64,000 bases of DNA from positions 2,418,001-2,482,000 of the forward strand of contig JBBCHM010000001.1 of assembly GCA_037200045.1 (NCBI GenBank), in the 5' to 3' direction. Every line of letters begins with the position of its first letter. Position 1 is the first letter of the stretch. Source of the stretch: Rhizomicrobium sp. (GTDB taxonomy: Bacteria > Pseudomonadota > Alphaproteobacteria > Micropepsales > Micropepsaceae). The notes beneath the pieces are model-generated. The model was not told where the DNA came from and ran no database searches. It saw nothing but the letters and a program-made list of their open reading frames with translations. Position numbers and translations under genes: made by a program. Below, piece after piece: positions 25,596-34,223 of the stretch.

Positions 25596-26642
25596 ATGAA
25601 TTTGCGCCGAATCCTTGGTCTGTCGGCCGCCGGTCTTGCCGTGATCGGCGGCGCCCTGCTGCTCGCGGTGGAACTCGGCTCGGCCCAGGGGCTGGCGCCG
25701 CGCATCTCGTTTCAGATCCTGACCGGCTCGACCGGGGGAACCTATTTTCCCGTCGGCCAGCTCATCGCCGGCCTGCTCAGCCATCCGCCGGGCGTCGACC
25801 GCTGCGAGGCGGCGCCGGTCTGCGGCCCCGCCGGCCTGATCATCAGCGCCCGCACCTCGGAGGGCGCCGTCGCCAACGTCCTTGCGGTGAATGCCGGCCG
25901 CGCCGAGTCCGGGCTTGCCCAGGGCGACGTGATCGCCGAAGCGGTCAAGGGCGCCGGCGCCTTCCGCGGCAAGCAGCAGGCCGTGCGCGTCATCGCCGAT
26001 CTCTTTCCGGAAGACGTGCACCTGCTGGTCGCCCGCACGTCGAAGATCCAGGGCGTCGCCGATCTGAAGGGCAAGCGCGTGTCGCTCGGCGCGCCGAATT
26101 CGGGAACCGGCGTCACCGTCCGCGCCATCCTTTCGGCCTACAACATTCCCGAACGGCGCCTGAAGGCGCGCCACGACACCAGCGATGTCGACGCCCAGCT
26201 TCTGCAGCAGGGCCAGCTCGACGCCTTCTTCTTCGTCGGCGGCCGCCCGGTCGATCTGGTGGACGATCTGATCGCCCATGGCGTGGCGCGGCTGGTTCCG
26301 ATCGATGGCAAGGGCCGCGACAAGCTGATCAAGGCGGTGCCGTCGCTGTCGCCTGACGTCATTCCCGCCGGCACCTATCGCGGCACGCAAGCGGTGCAGA
26401 CGGTCAGCGTCCGCGCGCTGTGGATCGCGAACGCGCAGGTCCCCGACAACATCGTCTACGGCCTGACCCGCGCGCTGTTCGATCCGGGCAACCGCGACGC
26501 GCTGAACGCCGGCCTGCGCTCGGCGTCGCTGATCCGGCTGGAGACCGCGACGCAGCACCTTCCCGCGCCGCTGCACCCCGGCGCCGCGCGCTTCTACCGC
26601 GAAGCCGTCCGCCGGCCGAACACCAAGGCGGGGAAGATCTAA
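25596..26642 (+). CDS. TAXI family TRAP-type solute-binding protein
   Basis: The product (348 residues) has a signal peptide (MNLRRILGLSAAGLAVIGGALLLAV...GSAQG) and a TAXI-family binding fold: ISFQILTGSTGGTYFPVGQLIAGLLS, LIISARTSEGAVANV, LKGKRVSLGAPNSGTGVTVRAIL, QLLQQGQLDAFFFVGG. It would capture a small organic acid in the periplasm for a DctM-type transporter. No transporter membrane subunit is adjacent, so it is an orphan here. Its stop overlaps that of the convergent GST gene (CTAA). Confidence 0.88.
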   Translation: MNLRRILGLSAAGLAVIGGALLLAVELGSAQGLAPRISFQILTGSTGGTYFPVGQLIAGLLSHPPGVDRCEAAPVCGPAGLIISARTSEGAVANVLAVNAGRAESGLAQGDVIAEAVKGAGAFRGKQQAVRVIADLFPEDVHLLVARTSKIQGVADLKGKRVSLGAPNSGTGVTVRAILSAYNIPERRLKARHDTSDVDAQLLQQGQLDAFFFVGGRPVDLVDDLIAHGVARLVPIDGKGRDKLIKAVPSLSPDVIPAGTYRGTQAVQTVSVRALWIANAQVPDNIVYGLTRALFDPGNRDALNAGLRSASLIRLETATQHLPAPLHPGAARFYREAVRRPNTKAGKI

Positions 26643-27301
26643 GCCTCGCCGGCGTCGACTTCCGTCTGCGCCTCGGCGCCCCAGTCGCGCATCGCGGGCA
26701 GCGCCATCATCCGCCCCATATAGGCCTTCACCGGCGCCGGCACTTCGACATCGAAGGTCGTGAAGCGCGACACCACCGGCGCATACATGCAATCGGCGAC
26801 CGAGAGGCCGCCGAACAGGAACCCGCCGTTGCGCCCGAACCGCGCCAGCGCCGACGACCAGGCATCGACGATGCGGCCGATCTGCGCCTGGGTCGCCTCG
26901 CGCAACACCGGCAGCGGCAGGCGCCGCACGAAGTCCATCGAAAGCTGGTCGCGCAGATCGGGAAAGCCCGAATGCATCTCGGCGGCATAGGACCGCGCCT
27001 CGGCCCGCACCAGCGGATCGGCCGGCCACAGCTTCGCCTCGGGATGGCGCTCCGCCAGGGTCTCGCAGATCGCCAGGCTGTCCCACACGATCGCCTCGCG
27101 CCCGTCCTCTTCGATCCGCAGGATCGGCACGCGGCCGGCCTTGGAGTATCGCTTGATCTCGTCGCCGGTCAGCGCCTGCCGGCGCAGCTTGATCTTGATC
27201 TCCGCGAACGGCGCCCCCGTCGCGCGCAGCGCCACATAGGGCCGCAGGCTCCAGCTCGACCACTCCTTGGTTCCCACGATCAGCGTGTAGCGTGCGGTCA
27301 T
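26639..27301 (-). CDS. Glutathione S-transferase family protein
   Basis: This 220-residue protein has an N-terminal thioredoxin-fold domain (YTLIVGTKEWSSWSLRPYVALRATG, with the conserved GRVPIL cis-proline loop and DSLAICETLAERHP glutathione contact) and an all-helical C-terminal domain (GGLSVADCMYAPVVSRF). The early KEWSSWSLRP with its serines suggests a serine-type catalytic site. The substrate is unknown. The start is ATG 27301; the frame remains open above it without a ribosome site. Confidence 0.9.
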   Translation of the reverse strand: MTARYTLIVGTKEWSSWSLRPYVALRATGAPFAEIKIKLRRQALTGDEIKRYSKAGRVPILRIEEDGREAIVWDSLAICETLAERHPEAKLWPADPLVRAEARSYAAEMHSGFPDLRDQLSMDFVRRLPLPVLREATQAQIGRIVDAWSSALARFGRNGGFLFGGLSVADCMYAPVVSRFTTFDVEVPAPVKAYMGRMMALPAMRDWGAEAQTEVDAGEA

Positions 27302-27412
27302 CTCGTTCGTCCTCGACGGGCGCGCACTATCGCCCCATCGCCGCCGCGGCGGCAACATTGCGCGCAGGGACGCGCCGTCCTATCCATCGCCCGGCACGAA
27401 AGGAACCGTCCG

Positions 27413-28801
27413 ATGCATTCGAGTCTCGTCAAGTCCGCGCGCAACGCCGTTCCCCTGCACGCCGTGACCAAGGCCGGGCTCAAGGCCTTTCTTGCGCGGC
27501 TCGCCAAGCGCGACGCGGCCATCCTGAAAAGCACCGGCTTCGCCGCCGGCGACGGCGAATTGCAGCTTCTCCCCGACGCCGATGGCGGGATCGGCGGTGC
27601 CGTGCTCGGTCTGGGCAAGGGCGAGGACAAGCTCGCGCTCGCGGTGTTCTCCGAGCAGCTTCCCGCCGGCACCTACCGCTTCGCCGACGTGCCGGAAAAC
27701 GCCGGCGGCGCGAACGGCGCGCTGGCATGGATCCTCGGCACCTATCAGTTCACGCGCTACAAGAAGGGCAAGACGCTCGCCGCCAAGCTCGTCCTGCCCG
27801 ACGGCGTCGACGGCGAAGAGGTTTCGCGCATCGGAGCCGGCGTCTTCCTCGGCCGCGATCTCATCAACACCCCGCCCAACGACATGGGGCCGGAGGAACT
27901 CGCCGCCGCCGCCCGCGACGTGGCGAAGAAGCACGGCGCGAAATTCGCCGTCGTGGTCGGCGAGGCGCTGCTCAAGCAGAACTATCCGCTTATCCATGCC
28001 GTCGGCAAAGGCTCGGCCCGCGCGCCGCGCATCGCCAGCTTCACCTGGGGCCGGCCCGGCGCGCCCAAGGTGTCGCTGGTCGGCAAGGGCATCGTCTTCG
28101 ACACCGGCGGCTACGACCTCAAGCCCGCCTCCGGCATGCTGGCGATGAAGAAGGACATGGGCGGCGCGGCGACCGTGCTCGCCATCGCCGACATGGTGAT
28201 GGGCGCCGGCCTCGACGTGCGGCTCTCGGTCTTCGTGCCGGCGGCGGAGAACTCGGTCTCCGGCAGTGCCTATCGCCCAAGCGACGTGTTCCCCTCGCGC
28301 AAGGGCCTGACGGTCGAGATCGGCAACACCGATGCGGAAGGACGCCTGGTACTCGCCGACGCGTTGGCGGAGGCCGACGCGGCGGCGCCCGATCTTCTGA
28401 TCGACATCGCGACCCTGACCGGCGCGGCGCGCACCGCCACCGGCTTCGAGCTGCCGCCCTTCTTCACCGACGACGAGGCGCTGGCCGCCGACCTGGCGAA
28501 GCATGCCGCCCTGGCGAGCGATCCGATGTGGCGCCTGCCCTTGTGGCGCGGCTACGAATCCGCGCTCAACTCCGCCGTCGCCGACCTCACCAACAATCCC
28601 CATTACGGCTATGCCGGCGCGATCACCGCGGCGCTGTTCCTGAACCGCTTCGTGGAGAAGGCGAAAAGCTGGGTGCATCTCGACATCGCCGCCTGGGTCG
28701 ATAGGCCCAAGCCCGGCCGCCGCACCGGCGCCGAGCCGACCGCGGCGCGCGCGATCTATTCGCTGCTCAAGGAACGTTACGGCCAGAAGGAAGCAGCTTG
28801 A
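27413..28801 (+). CDS. Leucyl aminopeptidase family (M17) peptidase
   Basis: The 462-residue enzyme is a two-metal M17 aminopeptidase that removes N-terminal residues in the cytosol. It shows GKGIVFDTGGYDLKPASGMLAMKKDMGG (metal and catalytic lysine) and NTDAEGRL, the family signature. The N-terminal domain is the shorter type of the alphaproteobacterial branch. The gene is followed directly by an NlpC/P60 hydrolase whose TTG start overlaps its TGA stop, a pairing that suggests peptide recycling from the cell wall. Confidence 0.94.
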   Translation: MHSSLVKSARNAVPLHAVTKAGLKAFLARLAKRDAAILKSTGFAAGDGELQLLPDADGGIGGAVLGLGKGEDKLALAVFSEQLPAGTYRFADVPENAGGANGALAWILGTYQFTRYKKGKTLAAKLVLPDGVDGEEVSRIGAGVFLGRDLINTPPNDMGPEELAAAARDVAKKHGAKFAVVVGEALLKQNYPLIHAVGKGSARAPRIASFTWGRPGAPKVSLVGKGIVFDTGGYDLKPASGMLAMKKDMGGAATVLAIADMVMGAGLDVRLSVFVPAAENSVSGSAYRPSDVFPSRKGLTVEIGNTDAEGRLVLADALAEADAAAPDLLIDIATLTGAARTATGFELPPFFTDDEALAADLAKHAALASDPMWRLPLWRGYESALNSAVADLTNNPHYGYAGAITAALFLNRFVEKAKSWVHLDIAAWVDRPKPGRRTGAEPTAARAIYSLLKERYGQKEAA

Positions 28802-29625
28802 ACGATCCGCGCACCACGCCGGCGCGGCCCGATCTCGCCGCCGCGCATCTGAGGGGCCAGGTCGAGGCCGCGAGCTATGTCGAAGGCCGCGCCATGACCA
28901 TCGCGCGCGGCCGCGCCGCGCTCCGCCACGCGCCGGCGCAGGATGCCCTGCAGGAGGACGAGCTGCTCTTCGGCGAGGCGTTCACCGTCTACGATTCGAA
29001 GGACGGCTGGGCCTGGGGCCAGTCGGCGGTCGACGGCTATGTCGGCTATGTCCACACCTTCGTCTGCGGCGATGCGATCGAGCCGACCCACCGCGTCACC
29101 GCCCTGACGACGCCGCTCCTGACCGGGCCGGACGTCAAGCGCGCGACGCGCGATCTGCTGCCGCTGAACGCCCGGGTGAAGGTGCTGGAAAGCAGCAAGG
29201 GTTTCGTGCGCATCGCGCCCGACGGCTTCGTCTTCGCCGGCCATATCGCGCTGCTGGACGTGTTCGCGCCCGATTGGGTGGCGACGGCGGAGCGTTTCGT
29301 CGGCACGGCCTATGTGTGGGGCGGCAAGAGCCATGCGGGCATCGACTGTTCGGGCCTGGTACAGACCGCCCTCGCCGCCGCCGGCATCGCGAGCCCGCGC
29401 GACACCGACCAGCAGGAGACGGCGCTCGGCCGGCCCGTGCCCTTCGCCGAGCGGCGGCGCGGCGATCTCGTCTTCTGGGACGGCCATGTCGGCATCATGC
29501 TGGATGCGACGCGGCTGCTGCACGCCAACGCCTTCCACATGCAGGTCGAGATCGAACCGGTGGAAGAGGCCGTTGCCCGCATCGCGCCGGTCGCCGGCCC
29601 GGTGACGTCGGTGAAACGGCTTTAA
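28798..29625 (+). CDS. NlpC/P60 family cysteine hydrolase with SH3-like domains
   Basis: The protein (275 residues) has two bacterial SH3-like domains (about residues 20-150) and a C-terminal NlpC/P60 domain with Cys in GIDCSGLVQ, His in GHVGIM and a later His in LLHANAF. Such enzymes cut peptide stems of peptidoglycan. There is no signal peptide, so it may act on muropeptides in the cytosol. The start is a rare TTG at 28798 that overlaps the stop of the aminopeptidase gene (TTGA); no better ATG is nearby until residue 33. Confidence 0.9.
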   Translation: MNDPRTTPARPDLAAAHLRGQVEAASYVEGRAMTIARGRAALRHAPAQDALQEDELLFGEAFTVYDSKDGWAWGQSAVDGYVGYVHTFVCGDAIEPTHRVTALTTPLLTGPDVKRATRDLLPLNARVKVLESSKGFVRIAPDGFVFAGHIALLDVFAPDWVATAERFVGTAYVWGGKSHAGIDCSGLVQTALAAAGIASPRDTDQQETALGRPVPFAERRRGDLVFWDGHVGIMLDATRLLHANAFHMQVEIEPVEEAVARIAPVAGPVTSVKRL

Positions 29626-30557
29626 TACCCCCGCGTCATATCCACGACGTTCTTCGGCGCCTCGCCGCGCTCCAGCGCCGCGATGCCGGCGAGGATCGAC
29701 CGCGTCGCCGCCAGCGGCGACGTGATCGCGGCGATATGCGGCGTCGCGATGATCCTGGGATGTTTCCAGATCGGGCTCGCCTCCGGCAGCGGCTCGGTCT
29801 CGAACACGTCGAGCGTCGCGCCCGACAGATGACCCGAATCGAGCGCCGCGATCAGGTCCGGCTCGTTCACATGTCCGCCGCGCGCGATGTTGATGACATA
29901 GGCGCCGTTGGGCAGTTTCGCGAAGGTCTCGGCGCGCAGGATGTGCCGCGTGTCGGGCGTCAGCGGCAGCACGCAGATGAGAAAATCGCAGCCGCCGAGG
30001 AACGCATCCATCTCGTCCGCGCCGGCAAAGCTCGTCACGCCCGCCACCGTCTTGCGCGAGCGGCTCCAGCCGGTGACCGTGAAGCCCAGATCGCGCAGGC
30101 GCTCGGCGCATACCGTGCCGATCTCGCCCAGGCCCAGGATCCCGACGCGCGTGTCGGCGGTGGCGCGCGGCAGCATGCGCTGCCGCCATTTGCCCTCCGC
30201 CTGCGCCGCGGCGAAGAACGAGACGGTGCGGTGCTGCATCAGCACATGCAACACCGCGAACTGCGCCATCTCGCCCGACAAGGTCGGATCGACGAAGCGG
30301 ATCAGCGGGATGTGCTTGGGAAAATCCGGATCGAGCAGGAACCCGTCGACCCCGGCGCCGAGCGAGAACACCGCTTTCAGGTTCGGCAGCGAGGCCAGCA
30401 AGCCCGGCGGCGGGCGGAAGCTCACCGCGTAGCGGATCTCCGCCGGATCGTAGGCGTCCACGCCATGGGCATGGACCTTCAATCCGCCGACCGACAGCGG
30501 CTGTTGCCACAGCCCGCCCCAGCCGGGCGGGACGAGCAGGAGGATCGATCCGTTCAT
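29622..30557 (-). CDS. D-2-hydroxyacid dehydrogenase (GhrA-like)
   Basis: The product (311 residues) is an NAD(P)-dependent 2-hydroxyacid dehydrogenase, probably a glyoxylate/hydroxypyruvate reductase. It has the nucleotide loop VGILGLGEIGTVCAERLRDLGF, the arginine loop NIARGGHVNEPDLIAALDSG, and the catalytic Glu/His region VFETEPLPEASPIWKHPRIIATPHIAA. The specific acid is not certain. Its stop overlaps that of the convergent NlpC/P60 gene (TTAA). Confidence 0.9.
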   Translation of the reverse strand: MNGSILLLVPPGWGGLWQQPLSVGGLKVHAHGVDAYDPAEIRYAVSFRPPPGLLASLPNLKAVFSLGAGVDGFLLDPDFPKHIPLIRFVDPTLSGEMAQFAVLHVLMQHRTVSFFAAAQAEGKWRQRMLPRATADTRVGILGLGEIGTVCAERLRDLGFTVTGWSRSRKTVAGVTSFAGADEMDAFLGGCDFLICVLPLTPDTRHILRAETFAKLPNGAYVINIARGGHVNEPDLIAALDSGHLSGATLDVFETEPLPEASPIWKHPRIIATPHIAAITSPLAATRSILAGIAALERGEAPKNVVDMTRGY

Positions 30558-30595
30558 GCCGCCACGCTCACGCCTTGGCGCGCGTCGCGCAAGCG

Positions 30596-31189
30596 TTACT
30601 TCTTCGTCGGCGTCGCGTCGGCGGCGGGCTTGGGCGGCGCGGGCGCCGGGATCGCCGGCGGGCTGTCGTTCTGCGTGCGCAGGAACGCGATCAGGTTGAT
30701 GCGGTCGCTCGCGCTCTTGAGGCCCGCGAAGGTCATCTTGGTGCCCGGAACGTAGCTCTGCGGCGACTTGATGAACTTGAACAGGTTGTCATAGGTCCAC
30801 GGATCGTGGCTGGCGCTCATCGCGCTCGAATAGGAGAAACCCGGATTGGTCGCGCGCGGCCGGCCGACCACGCCGTAGAGTTCCGGCCCGATCTTGTTCG
30901 GTCCGCCCTTGGCGATGTCGTGGCACTGCTCGCAGCGGGCGCTGATTGCCTTGCCGCCAGCGACGTCGGCGGTCGGCAGCACCGTGCCCCAATCGGGCAG
31001 GGCTTCCTCGACCGGCGCGGTCGCGGCGCCGCCGGCGGAGGCGGTCTCGGTCACGCCTTCGACGTGATAGGCCTCCTTGGCGGGCTTCTCCGGCTCGAAC
31101 AAAGCTTCGGTCGCGAAATTGACCACGAGGACGAAGATCAGCGTGCCCAGGATCGCGCCGGCGATCTTGTTCCACTCCCAGGAATCCAT
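30596..31189 (-). CDS. Membrane-anchored class I cytochrome c
   Basis: The protein (197 residues) has an uncleaved N-terminal helix (IAGAILGTLIFVLVVNFATEALF), a linker, and a cytochrome c domain with the haem site CEQCH near residue 88 and the axial Met in the GTKMTFAGLKS loop. The tail is proline/alanine-rich. It resembles the CycM type of membrane cytochrome c in alphaproteobacteria, which carries electrons from the bc1 complex to an oxidase. It is divergent from kdsB. Confidence 0.92.
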   Translation of the reverse strand: MDSWEWNKIAGAILGTLIFVLVVNFATEALFEPEKPAKEAYHVEGVTETASAGGAATAPVEEALPDWGTVLPTADVAGGKAISARCEQCHDIAKGGPNKIGPELYGVVGRPRATNPGFSYSSAMSASHDPWTYDNLFKFIKSPQSYVPGTKMTFAGLKSASDRINLIAFLRTQNDSPPAIPAPAPPKPAADATPTKK

Positions 31190-31299
31190 AAGGTCACCGC
31201 TCCGCTAAGGCCGCCCGAATGCCGGGCGACATTACCCATGGGTTGGGAACCGTCATTGCGGCGAAGCGTCGCAGAATTCAAGGGAATTCAAGGGTTTCG

Positions 31300-32037
31300 A
31301 TGAAACCGATCGTGCTTATCCCCGCCCGCATGGCGTCGAGCCGCCTGCCGGGCAAGCCGCTTGCCGACATCGCGGGCCTGCCGATGATCGTGCGCGTGTG
31401 GCGCCAGGCCGTCGCGGCCGGCATCGGCCCGGTCGCGGTCGCGGCGGCGGAAGGCGAGATCGTCGCGGCCATCGAAGCCGCGGGCGGCCGCGCCATCCTG
31501 ACCGATCCCGACCTGCCGTCCGGTTCCGACCGCATCTTCCAGGCCCTGACGCGGCTCGATCCGGGCGGCGAACACGACGTCGTGGTCAACCTGCAGGGCG
31601 ATCTGCCGACGCTCGATCCGGCGCAGATTCGCCTCGTCGCCGCCACCCTGTCCGAAAGCGGCGCCGACATCGCGACGCTGGCGGCCGAGATCGACGATCC
31701 GGCCGACTGCGACAATCCCGCCGTCGTGAAGCCGGTGGTCGCCTGGCAAGGGGCGCGCGGCCGCGCCCTCTATTTCACCCGCGCCCGGGCGCCGTCGGGC
31801 GACGGCCCGCTCGATCACCACATCGGCATCTACGCTTATACGCGCGGGGCGCTGGCGCGCTTCGTCGCCTTGCCGCCCTCGCCGCTCGAGATCCGCGAGA
31901 AGCTCGAACAGCTTCGCGCGCTGGAGGCGGGCATGCGCATTGCGGTGGCGCGCGTGGACAGCGTGCCGATCAGCGTCGATACTCCGGCCGATCTCGAAAA
32001 AGCGCGCGCATTGTTGAGCAAGAAGACATCGTCATGA
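31300..32037 (+). CDS. kdsB: 3-deoxy-manno-octulosonate cytidylyltransferase
   Basis: The 245-residue enzyme activates Kdo to CMP-Kdo for lipid A core synthesis. Its start MKPIVLIPARMASSRLPGKPLADIAG is the nucleotide-binding signature, and DPDLPSGSDRIFQAL and VVNLQGDLPTLDP follow. Its stop overlaps the pheA start by 4 bases (ATGA), so the two are co-translated. The leader contains the direct repeat GGGAATTCAAGGG-like sequence just before the start. Confidence 0.95.
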   Translation: MKPIVLIPARMASSRLPGKPLADIAGLPMIVRVWRQAVAAGIGPVAVAAAEGEIVAAIEAAGGRAILTDPDLPSGSDRIFQALTRLDPGGEHDVVVNLQGDLPTLDPAQIRLVAATLSESGADIATLAAEIDDPADCDNPAVVKPVVAWQGARGRALYFTRARAPSGDGPLDHHIGIYAYTRGALARFVALPPSPLEIREKLEQLRALEAGMRIAVARVDSVPISVDTPADLEKARALLSKKTSS

Positions 32038-32897
32038 GCGGATCGGCCATCTCCAAGGCCCGTCGCGTCGCCTTCCAGGGCGAACCCGGCGCCTATGCCA
32101 ATCTCGCGGCGCGCGAGGCGCTGCCGCACGCGCAATACATTCCCTGCCCGACCTTCGACCAGGCGGTCGACGCGGTCCGGCGCGGCGACACCGATCTGTG
32201 CATCATCCCGGTCGAGAATTCGCTGATGGGCCGCATCGCGGACATCCATCACCTCCTGCCCGAGGCCGGCCTGCACATCGTCGGCGAGCATTTCCTGCGC
32301 ATCCGCCACCAATTGCTCGGCATCCACGGCGCGACGCTTGGCGGCCTCAAGAGCGTCTACAGCCAGGGCCCGGCGCTGGCGCAATGCCTGAAGATCATCC
32401 GCGATTTGAACCTGAAGGCCGAGAACTGGCACGACACCGCCGGCTCCGCCAAGCACATCGCCGAGCTCAAGGATCCGACGGCGGCGGCGATCGCCTCGCG
32501 GATGGCGGGCGAGCTTTACGGCCTCGATGTGCTGAAACCCGATGTCGAGGACGAGCATCACAACCATACCCGCTTCCTCATCATGTCGCGCGAGTTCGAC
32601 GTCGCGCCGAATGACGGGCGGCGGATCATCACGACTTTCGTGTTCCGGGTGAAGAACATCCCCGCCGCGCTCTACAAGGCGATGGGCGGCTTCGCGACCA
32701 ACCAGGTGAACATGACCAAGCTGGAGAGCTATCAGCTCGGCGGCTCGTTCAACGCGACGCAGTTCTACGCCGACATCGAGGGCCACCCCGACGACGACAA
32801 CGTCCACCGCGCGCTGGAAGAGCTCGCCTTCTTCACCTCGAAGCTGACGGTGCTGGGTGTGTATCCGGCGCACGAGTATCGCGACGACATGCCGTGA
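32034..32897 (+). CDS. pheA: Prephenate dehydratase
   Basis: The protein (287 residues) converts prephenate to phenylpyruvate for phenylalanine synthesis. It has the catalytic domain (FQGEPGAYANLAARE, VENSLMGRIADIHHLL, NHTRFLIM) and a C-terminal ACT regulatory domain (TTFVFRVKNIPAALYKAMGGFATNQVNMTKLESYQLGG). No chorismate mutase domain is fused, so it is the monofunctional type. The ACT domain should bind phenylalanine for feedback control. Confidence 0.95.
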   Translation: MSGSAISKARRVAFQGEPGAYANLAAREALPHAQYIPCPTFDQAVDAVRRGDTDLCIIPVENSLMGRIADIHHLLPEAGLHIVGEHFLRIRHQLLGIHGATLGGLKSVYSQGPALAQCLKIIRDLNLKAENWHDTAGSAKHIAELKDPTAAAIASRMAGELYGLDVLKPDVEDEHHNHTRFLIMSREFDVAPNDGRRIITTFVFRVKNIPAALYKAMGGFATNQVNMTKLESYQLGGSFNATQFYADIEGHPDDDNVHRALEELAFFTSKLTVLGVYPAHEYRDDMP

Positions 32898-32927
32898 CGC
32901 GTATTCGCTTCGTACAGAATTAATCCT

Positions 32928-33002
32928 GTCATGCCCGCGCAGGCGGGCATCCAGCGGCTGGGCGGGCGGCCAAACCTGGATTCCCGCTTTCGCGGGAATG
33001 AC
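32928..33002. repeat. Short intergenic palindromic repeat (GTCAT...ATGAC type)
   Basis: The arms 32928-32954 and 32976-33002 are inverted copies ending in GTCAT/ATGAC, each with its own small hairpin (CCCGCGCAGGCGGG and CCCGCTTTCGCGGG). This is the widespread 'GTCATTCCCGCG...ATCCAG' type of bacterial intergenic repeat. It lies between pheA and the convergent acetyltransferase gene. Confidence 0.8.
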
Positions 33003-33036
33003 AATCTGGAACTTGGCGCATCAGAGACAATCTCTC

Positions 33037-33501
33037 TCAACGATCTGTGCGCAGCGCCCGCCACCGATAATACACCCGCGGTCCCGACCATCCCTCCTGC
33101 ATGACCTCGTTCTCGCGCACGAAGCCCTCGCGCTCGTACCATGCGATGGCCTTGACGTTCGCGACGGCCGTGCGCAGAAGAATCTCGTCCGGCAGATGCT
33201 GCCGCGCGAATGCGAGCAGCCGCTTGCCGATGCCCTTGCCCTGGTGCTCGGGCGCGACGAATAACTGGTCGAGATAATTGTCGCGCGTGCGGAACGCCAG
33301 CATCGCCGCGATCGCGCCGTCCATCTCGGCCACGAACAATTGCCAGCCCTTGGCGATCTCGACCGGAATGCGCGCTCGCAAATCCGCCAGCGTCGCGTCC
33401 GATCCGGTCGCCAGTCCGGTCGAGACATGGCTCGCCATCCACACGCGCGCGGCCGCGTCGAACTCGTCCGCGCGCGCCGGCCGGATGACGATCCCGCTCA
33501 T
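33037..33501 (-). CDS. GNAT family N-acetyltransferase
   Basis: The protein (154 residues) is a single GNAT domain: MSGIVIRPARADEFDAAARVW at the start, acetyl-CoA loop LFVAPEHQGKGIGKRLLAFARQ, and the C-terminal AVANVKAIAWYEREGFVRENE. The acceptor is unknown. Its ATG overlaps the stop of the preceding acetyltransferase gene (ATGA), making it third in the nudC operon. Confidence 0.92.
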   Translation of the reverse strand: MSGIVIRPARADEFDAAARVWMASHVSTGLATGSDATLADLRARIPVEIAKGWQLFVAEMDGAIAAMLAFRTRDNYLDQLFVAPEHQGKGIGKRLLAFARQHLPDEILLRTAVANVKAIAWYEREGFVRENEVMQEGWSGPRVYYRWRALRTDR

Positions 33502-34223
33502 ATCGTCAAACTCTCGCCGACGAAGGGCAGTCCCAGCTTGGCGATCACGCGCTGCGACGCGGCATTGTCGCGATGGGTCGAATAGAACAGCACCGGATGG
33601 CGCGGCAAAAGCGTGCTCCAGGCCGCCGTGACGGCCCCCGCCAGTCCACGCCCGCGATAGGCTTCGAGCGTGAAGACGCCGACATCCGCCGCCAGCAACC
33701 CCTTGCGCGCGGCGAAGGCGACGGACGCGACCTCGCCCTCGACCAGCACCGCGCACCACGGCTCCCACAAATGGCTGGGATCGGCGAAGCCGACATCGAT
33801 CATGCCTTGCGGCATCCCCTCGCTTTGCAGCCGCGCCCGCAACGCCGCGCCGTCCGACGTGCCGCTGCGCACGATCGTCGCTTCGCCCGGCCATGGCGTG
33901 CCGCGCGGCAGCCGGTGGATCGGGCCGTAATTGTGCGCCGTCAGCAGCTCGTCCGTATCCACGATCTCGCGATAGGCGTCGGCGAAGCGCGGCACCGCGC
34001 CCGGCGCGCGGACCGGCGGCTCGCGCAGGACCAGTTCGTCGAAGGCCCGCGCCGCCGCTTCGTCGAAATCCTCGCGGAGATAGCCGATCCAGCCCTCCTC
34101 GCATCCCGACATGTAGAGACGCGGCGCGATCGCGCCGTCGGGATCGTTCTCGCCGGCGATCCGCCGGCCTTGCGTCAGGCGAAAGCGGGTCGCGGCATGC
34201 AAGGCAAGCAGCGCGCGCGTCAC
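33498..34223 (-). CDS. GNAT-type acetyltransferase, large form
   Basis: The protein (241 residues) has a less familiar N-terminal half and a GNAT domain in the second half (VASVAFAARKGLLAADVGVFTLEAYRGRGLAGAVTAAWSTLL, then DNAASQRVIAKLGLPFVGE). The substrate is unknown. The start is GTG at 34223, overlapping the nudC stop (GTGA), so it is probably coupled to that gene. Confidence 0.8.
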   Translation of the reverse strand: MTRALLALHAATRFRLTQGRRIAGENDPDGAIAPRLYMSGCEEGWIGYLREDFDEAAARAFDELVLREPPVRAPGAVPRFADAYREIVDTDELLTAHNYGPIHRLPRGTPWPGEATIVRSGTSDGAALRARLQSEGMPQGMIDVGFADPSHLWEPWCAVLVEGEVASVAFAARKGLLAADVGVFTLEAYRGRGLAGAVTAAWSTLLPRHPVLFYSTHRDNAASQRVIAKLGLPFVGESLTI

